From NCBI GenBank assembly GCA_004525355.1, contig SPCK01000178.1, forward strand, positions 1 through 5,208: 5,208 nt of DNA. The letters run 5' to 3'. Numbering within the stretch: position 1 is the first letter of the stretch; every line of letters starts with the position of its first letter. The position numbers were made by a program, and so were the translations under genes. Below are positions 4,700 to 5,208 of this stretch, in pieces. A model generated the notes under the pieces. That model was not told the origin of the DNA. It ran no database searches and was given only the letters and a program-made list of their open reading frames with translations. This stretch comes from Spirochaetales bacterium (GTDB lineage Bacteria; Spirochaetota; Spirochaetia; Treponematales; UBA12059).

Positions 4700-5208
4700 T
4701 GATCCACTCCCCGATACGCGGTCACCGAACCGGAGACGAACGTCGCCCGATCGGCCTTTCTGGACAAACTGAAGAACGATGCCTCGCCGCCGGTGCCGCC
4801 AATAATCGCCCGCGATCGCTCCACCGCTCCGCCGGACAGCGTCGGCTTGACCGCTTCGAGACTCAGCTCATACGCCCGAATCGTCTCGAGCCTCCCCGGC
4901 AACACCTCGAGGGATGACCTGAATGCCTGGGCCGCCTCCTCGAACCTATCCAGGTCGAACAAGGCCGCCCCCAGGTTATGCCATGCCGATGCGACGACCC
5001 TGGCCTCCGGTGAGTCTTTCGCGGCCTGGAACAGGGGTTCGGCGGAGGTGAATTCCCCCATTTCCATGAACGCGTTGGCAAGATCGTAAGACGTGACCCC
5101 GTCAAATGAATCCAGGCCCGCCTCCATATACGCGGCAACCGCCTCGTGATAGCGACCGGCCTCAAAATCGCGGTTGGCAGCGAGTACGGCGAGGCCATCG
5201 AAAGCGCG
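4696..5208 (-). CDS. TPR-repeat protein, BatC-like, 5' end outside window
   Basis: Only the last 170 residues are visible; the frame is open to the window edge, so no start can be given. The Met at 5127 is internal, since a clear repeat precedes it. Three TPR units are seen, at visible residues about 5-37, 38-71 and 73-106. They carry the family pattern of small and aromatic residues, for example SYDLANAFMEMGEF and AWHNLGAALFDLDRFEEA. The last about 50 residues have no repeat and look polar and flexible, with a GGTGGEASFF stretch. TPRs bind protein partners. Position directly before the BatD gene, with stop and start overlapping as TTGA (4699-4696), fits BatC, or the C-terminal half of a BatB-BatC fusion, whose vWA part would lie upstream. 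Both are inferences from gene order; the sequence itself proves only a TPR protein. Confidence 0.75.
   Translation of the reverse strand, partial: RAFDGLAVLAANRDFEAGRYHEAVAAYMEAGLDSFDGVTSYDLANAFMEMGEFTSAEPLFQAAKDSPEARVVASAWHNLGAALFDLDRFEEAAQAFRSSLEVLPGRLETIRAYELSLEAVKPTLSGGAVERSRAIIGGTGGEASFFSLSRKADRATFVSGSVTAYRGVDH

Overview
The window looks like chromosomal core sequence from a GC-rich spirochete (Spirochaetales-like). GC is roughly 60% by eye, not counted. The main reason for this placement is the clustering of a DksA/TraR-type zinc-finger gene, infA (IF-1) and the end of a Bat (aerotolerance-type) operon. I recall a similar order in Borrelia (dksA, infA, then bat/vWA/MoxR genes around BB0168-BB0176), but I could not check this here. 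No mobile element, CRISPR array, tRNA or rRNA was seen.

Layout, left to right. (1) 25-486, minus: a small secreted beta-barrel outer-membrane protein. It diverges from (2) 610-1458, plus: a PHP-family histidinol-phosphatase-like enzyme. The 123-bp region between them carries a candidate promoter for each gene and a 12-bp palindrome. (3) 1525-1881, minus: a compact 118-aa DksA/TraR-like RNA polymerase-binding protein that converges with gene 2. It diverges from (4) 2123-2344, plus: infA with a GTG start. Their 241-bp intergenic region holds two good sigma70-type promoters back to back and a 17-bp dyad in the dksA leader. (5) 2329-2820, minus: a small Smr-domain protein whose 3' end overlaps that of infA by 16 bp. 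(6) 2831-4699, minus: a 622-aa protein that reads as a BatD-BatE fusion. (7) 4696-5208, minus: the C-terminal part of a TPR protein (BatC-like) whose 5' end lies outside the window. Genes 7, 6 and 5 are tightly packed (4-nt overlap, then a 10-nt gap) and are probably the distal end of one bat operon.

How the genes fit together. The Bat proteins probably form a cell-envelope complex: vWA membrane proteins encoded upstream, outside the window, would work with periplasmic/TPR partners BatC and BatD/E. The Smr protein is probably co-transcribed with them. The dksA-like gene and infA both bear on gene expression (transcription control and translation initiation) and share a divergent control region. 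Coding density is high and no stretch over 300 bp lacks a gene. I found no clearly unknown multi-gene system. The points most worth a second look are the BatD-BatE fusion, the mirrored dksA/infA promoters, and the possible leaderless start of the phosphatase gene.
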